From: Chloroflexota bacterium
GTDB lineage: Bacteria > Chloroflexota > UBA6077 > JACQUR01
Length of the DNA: 7,887 bases
Direction: 5' to 3'
Assembly: GCA_016210245.1 (NCBI GenBank)
Contig: JACQUR010000288.1
Coordinates: 1-7,887 of the forward strand
Position numbers and translations under genes: made by a program
Part shown: positions 5,363-7,887 of the stretch, piece after piece
How the letters are laid out: the number at the start of each line of letters is the position of its first letter
Position numbering within the stretch: position 1 is the first letter of the stretch
The notes under the pieces: generated by a model
Databases searched by the model: none
The model's input: the letters and a program-made list of their open reading frames with translations, nothing else
Told to the model about the DNA's origin: nothing

Positions 5363-5806
5363 CTAGCTCGGGAACAGCCCCCGGGCTCGATAGTCGTTCA
5401 TCTCGCTCTCCAGCCAGGTCTGGACGTCCGGGCCGTGCGCCAGGTCGGCCAGGTCGGCCTGGAGGTTCGAGGGCTCGATAGCCACGAACCAGCCCTCCCC
5501 GTACGGATCGGTGTTGACCAGCCCGGGGGTGGCCAGCACGGCCGCGTTGACCTCCACCAGCTTGCCGCTCACCGGGGCCTTGAGCGGGCCGATGTACTTG
5601 CCCGCTTCCAGGGAGCCGAACGCCCGCCCCTTAGCCACCACCTTGCCGACCGGCATCAGCTTGACGTAGGCCACCGTCCCAGCCGCTTTCTGGCCGAACT
5701 GGTCCAGGCCAACCCGTACCCTGCCCTGCTCCAGGCGCGCCCAGAGGTGGTCCTTGCGATCGTAGTAGAGATCGTCAGGCAGCTCGAACTGGTCAACTTG
5801 CGCCAT
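5363..5806 (-). CDS. GcvH-like lipoyl carrier protein (LbpA-like)
   Basis: A 147-aa protein of the GcvH (biotinyl/lipoyl hammerhead) fold. DHLWARLEQGRVRVGLDQFG at 19-38 matches the GcvH opening, and NTDPYGEGWFVAIEPSNL at 98-115 its C-terminal hallmark. The modified lysine is K70 in GSLEAGKYIGPLKAPVSG (64-81). In glycine-cleavage GcvH this stretch is usually ESVKAAS-DLYAPVSG; the Gly-Lys-aromatic-Ile-Gly-Pro form instead resembles lipoate-binding proteins of sulfur-oxidising Hdr-like systems, as I recall them. The tail after 115 (about 32 residues) is longer than in most GcvH. The start overlaps the end of the HdrD-like gene by 14 bp, with GGGGAG upstream of the ATG, so the two are translationally coupled. 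No gcvT or gcvP is present. The role is probably a swinging dithiol/disulfide or lipoyl-bound intermediate carrier for the neighbouring redox protein. Confidence 0.88.
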   Translation of the reverse strand: MAQVDQFELPDDLYYDRKDHLWARLEQGRVRVGLDQFGQKAAGTVAYVKLMPVGKVVAKGRAFGSLEAGKYIGPLKAPVSGKLVEVNAAVLATPGLVNTDPYGEGWFVAIEPSNLQADLADLAHGPDVQTWLESEMNDYRARGLFPS

Positions 5807-7022
5807 CGCTCCCCGTCTCCTCGGAGACCCGCAGCACCAACTCCGCGATGTCCAGGATCCCGATGCCGGCGCCCCGCTTGTCCCTGGCGGCCTGGAACAT
5901 GCGCTTGCACTGCTGGCAGGCGGTCACCAGCACCTCGGCGCCGGTGGCCTCGAAGGCGCCCAGCGTACGCCCGGCCATGCCGCCCGCCAGGGTGGGATCG
6001 GCAATCTCCAGGTCCCCGCCTCCCCCGCAGCACAGCCCCTGGGCGCGATTGGGCTGGACCTCCAGGAAGGTCCCGCCGGGCAACTGCTCCAGCACCCGCC
6101 TCGGCGCCTCGTACTCGCCGGAGTTGCGCCCCAGGTCGCACGGGTCGTGGTACGTCACGCGCAGCGCGCTGTCCTTCAGCTTGAGTCTGCCCTCCCCGAT
6201 GAGCCGGGCGAGCAACTGGGTCGAGTGGACCAGCTCGACGTCCGGCAGCTCGGGGCCATACTCGTGTACCCAGGTGTTGTAGCACGAGGGGCACGTGAAG
6301 GTGACGGTTTTCGCTCCGATCTGTCGGATCGTCTCAATGTTGTGGCGCTTGAGCGCCTCCATCTCGTCGCGCATCCCGGCGGCCAGCAGCGGGAAGCCAC
6401 AACAATACTCTCGCTCACCCAGGATGGTGAAGTCAATCCCTGCCCTGGTGAGCAGTTGCACGAACGCTTCCGGGATGCTCTGGACCGCGGGGGAGAAGGA
6501 GGCGACGCAGCCGACGAAGTAGACCATCTCGGCAGTGGGGCGCTGGTACCCATCCGCAGGCGCTGCGGCCATGTAGTCGACCCACATCGCTCGCTCTTCG
6601 TTGGGGTAGTTGACCACGTTGTGCTGCTGGCGGATGGCGTCGCGGGCCAGGTCCAGCTTCTCGGGATACAGACCCCGGCAGACCAGCTCCTGGCGCATCG
6701 AGAGCCAGAGGTCGCGCAGGCTGATGGTGACCGGACAGGCGCTGCCACAGCGGCCGCAGAGGGTGCAGCGGAAAGCGTCCTTGGCGAGCGCCTGCCACTC
6801 GCCGTCACTCACGGCCGGCGAGCCGCGCAGCCGGGCCAGCCAGGACAGCCCGTGCTCGGCCTTGAGCAGCCGCCTGGACTCCTGCAGCCTGGCCGCGGGC
6901 GCCGTGCCAGCCTCCTGCGTCTCGGCGTAGGCGTCGCACGCCTCCACGCAGGCGCCGCAGCGCGTGCAGGCATCCAGCTCCAGGAGCTGCTTGATCGAGA
7001 AGTTGTCGAGGCTACGAGGCAC
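5793..7022 (-). CDS. HdrD-like iron-sulfur disulfide reductase subunit (HdrC-HdrB fusion)
   Basis: A 409-aa protein with two domains. The HdrC-like N-terminus has two [4Fe-4S] motifs: C19-x2-C22-x2-C25-x3-C29 and C86-x2-C89-x2-C92-x3-C96-P. The HdrB-like C-terminus has two complete CCG motifs, C172...C207C208G...C244-x2-C247 and C295...C331C332G...C369-x2-C372; the spacings (34/35 and 35/36 residues) fit CX31-39CCX35-36CXXC. In methanogens HdrD has this same fused order and reduces the CoM-CoB disulfide at paired noncubane clusters; bacterial relatives (GlpC-, DsrK-, LutA/sHdr-like) act on other partners. It has no transmembrane segment, so it probably docks on the cytochrome b encoded just upstream. 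The start is a GTG at 7022, overlapping that gene by 11 bp; a weak GGGCAGG precedes it, and the residues right after it already match the ferredoxin domain. The stop overlaps the lipoyl carrier gene. Confidence 0.9.
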   Translation of the reverse strand: MPRSLDNFSIKQLLELDACTRCGACVEACDAYAETQEAGTAPAARLQESRRLLKAEHGLSWLARLRGSPAVSDGEWQALAKDAFRCTLCGRCGSACPVTISLRDLWLSMRQELVCRGLYPEKLDLARDAIRQQHNVVNYPNEERAMWVDYMAAAPADGYQRPTAEMVYFVGCVASFSPAVQSIPEAFVQLLTRAGIDFTILGEREYCCGFPLLAAGMRDEMEALKRHNIETIRQIGAKTVTFTCPSCYNTWVHEYGPELPDVELVHSTQLLARLIGEGRLKLKDSALRVTYHDPCDLGRNSGEYEAPRRVLEQLPGGTFLEVQPNRAQGLCCGGGGDLEIADPTLAGGMAGRTLGAFEATGAEVLVTACQQCKRMFQAARDKRGAGIGILDIAELVLRVSEETGSDGAS

Positions 7023-7818
7023 GGGCCTGCCCGCTCACCGCCGCGGCAGAGGGCCGCCGCCGGGCTGCGCTGGCCGCGAGGGTCAGGGGGCCGGTCAGCA
7101 GGTGGAGCAGCCTGCTGTACGGGACGTAGGCGACGAAGGCCATCCCGGCCACGGCGTGGAGCCACCAGACGACCCGATACGCCAGGGTCCAATCGAGCGG
7201 CAGCGCGGCCAGCGCGCGCCCCAGCGGGTAGCCCACGAACGAGTACCACCCGGCGGCCGGCGGGACCTGCTCGACCACCATCCGGGCGCCCTCCACGCCG
7301 TAGCCCGAGACGAGGAGGAACGCGAGCCCCAGCGCCAGCCCGCGCCCGCCGCGCAAGGCCTCGAGCGCGCTGGCCTTGCGCGCAGCGCCGCGAGAGGCGG
7401 CCATGGCGGCTCCGAAGATCACCAGGAGCCCGGCCAGGTCGTTCACCAGCGCGAACCAGGGCGTGTCCTTGGTGACTGAGACCAGCCCCCGCTCGGCCAG
7501 CATCAGCCCCACGCTGCCGATGAAGAAGAGCCCGCCCATGCCCCAGAACAGGCAGGCGTGGGCCAGCCAGCGCACCGGGCTGAGGCGGAGCAGCCGTCGC
7601 TGGAAGAGCGCGTCGAGCAGCACCCCCCCCAGCACGCGCGGGCGGAGCACGGCCCCGAGCCCGCCCAGGATCAGCCGCGCCTTGTCCCCCGCCCCGGCCG
7701 GCCGGCCGGGGCGGATGCCGCCCTGGAGCCAGAAACGCGCGTTCCCATACAGGCCGGCCGCGAAGACGACCAGGACCGCGATCTCCAGCGCTGACCAGTA
7801 GACTGTCTGTTGGGGCAA
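7012..7818 (-). CDS. NarI/HdrE-like cytochrome b membrane subunit
   Basis: A 268-aa membrane protein from a TTG at 7818, with AGAGGA seven bases upstream. Hydrophobic segments lie at about 8-28, 84-108, 122-140, 160-178 and 212-235, the five-helix plan of the nitrate reductase gamma / HdrE / DsrM family. HACLFWG (H87) and WLHAVAG...VPYSRLLH (H221, H239) are heme-ligand-like; the 18-residue spacing of H221 and H239 matches NarI H187/H205. The counterpart of NarI H66, ten residues after H87, is Leu97, so one of the two hemes may lack a usual ligand. Such subunits pass electrons between quinol and a cytoplasmic Fe-S subunit, here the HdrD-like protein whose gene overlaps by 11 bp. A basic tail after 250 should lie in the cytoplasm. 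The TTG start is preferred because it has the ribosome binding site and no better start lies upstream before the tandem repeats. Confidence 0.87.
   Translation of the reverse strand: MPQQTVYWSALEIAVLVVFAAGLYGNARFWLQGGIRPGRPAGAGDKARLILGGLGAVLRPRVLGGVLLDALFQRRLLRLSPVRWLAHACLFWGMGGLFFIGSVGLMLAERGLVSVTKDTPWFALVNDLAGLLVIFGAAMAASRGAARKASALEALRGGRGLALGLAFLLVSGYGVEGARMVVEQVPPAAGWYSFVGYPLGRALAALPLDWTLAYRVVWWLHAVAGMAFVAYVPYSRLLHLLTGPLTLAASAARRRPSAAAVSGQARAS
7689..7714. repeat. 26-bp perfect GC palindrome inside the cytochrome b gene
   Basis: Bases 7689-7714 form an uninterrupted palindrome centred on GGCCGGCC, encoding the loop RPGRPAGAG after the first membrane helix. It is a self-complementary block of G and C only and may fold in mRNA or reflect expansion of a CCGG repeat. 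Confidence 0.6.
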
Positions 7819-7835
7819 GGTATGTCCTCTGCGGA

Positions 7836-7887
7836 GTCGACAGTCGACAGTCGACAGTCGACAGTCGACAGTCGACAGTCGACAGTC
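7836..7887. repeat. Tandem 7-bp repeat GTCGACA, running off the window
   Basis: Seven complete GTCGACA units (7836-7884) plus three bases, with no divergence between copies. Each junction contains the palindrome TGTCGACA (a SalI-type core). It lies 18 bases upstream of the cytochrome b start codon, where the operon promoter or leader would be. The array may continue beyond the window. It has no spacers, so it is not CRISPR; it is a simple tandem repeat of the kind that varies in copy number by slippage. Confidence 0.9.

Noticed and set aside
5363..5806. Canonical glycine cleavage H protein
   Set aside because: No gcvT or gcvP is near, the lysine context differs from ESVKA, and the gene overlaps an HdrD-like gene. 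It cannot be fully excluded because the upstream region is outside the window.
6147..7475. 442-codon open frame on the plus strand
   Set aside because: It is antisense to the HdrD-like and cytochrome b genes and its end is Arg/Pro/Ala low-complexity sequence.
7836..7887. CRISPR-like array
   Set aside because: The units are 7 bp and directly adjacent without spacers, so this is a simple tandem repeat.

Overview
The window is GC-rich bacterial chromosomal DNA with tightly packed genes, several GTG or TTG starts, and small type II toxin-antitoxin genes beside an energy-metabolism cluster. The gene mix would suit a Chloroflexota-like or other GC-rich, environmentally widespread lineage. That placement is a weak guess, because no rRNA or other phylogenetic marker is present.

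Left part (1-2315): a stress/accessory island. A minus-strand XRE-HTH plus ImmA/IrrE-type metallopeptidase regulator (75-1331) is divergent from a plus-strand toxin-antitoxin tract. The tract begins with a stub resembling a BrnT-type toxin N-terminus, followed by a small ORF resembling a BrnA/CopG antitoxin N-terminus (1509-1701). It then carries an apparently intact MazEF-like pair (1714-2315). The intergenic region 1332-1508 holds two good sigma70-type promoters in opposite directions, two related palindromes and a 20-bp-spaced direct repeat. The regulator's promoter places the transcript start essentially on its ATG, so its mRNA is probably leaderless.

Right part (2344-7887): minus-strand genes, in transcription order. 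They are a NarI/HdrE-like cytochrome b membrane protein (TTG start, 7818-7012), an HdrD-like (HdrC+HdrB fusion) iron-sulfur protein (7022-5793), a GcvH-like lipoyl carrier protein (5806-5363), a lipoate-protein ligase A (5111-4035) and an ABC1/UbiB-family protein kinase-like protein (4017-2344). The first three overlap and are almost certainly one transcript. The last two form a second tight pair after a 251-bp gap that contains a large REP-like palindrome. Together they suggest a membrane-bound heterodisulfide-reductase-like module whose soluble thiol/disulfide partner is a protein-bound lipoyl group, installed by the neighbouring LplA, with electrons exchanged with the quinone pool through the cytochrome b. 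This recalls the sulfur-oxidising sHdr/LbpA system, but with an HdrDE-type membrane architecture. The functional link is inference; the adjacency and the motifs are visible.

The right edge (7836-7887) is a tandem 7-bp repeat running out of the window just upstream of the cytochrome b gene, so the operon promoter and any further upstream genes are not visible.
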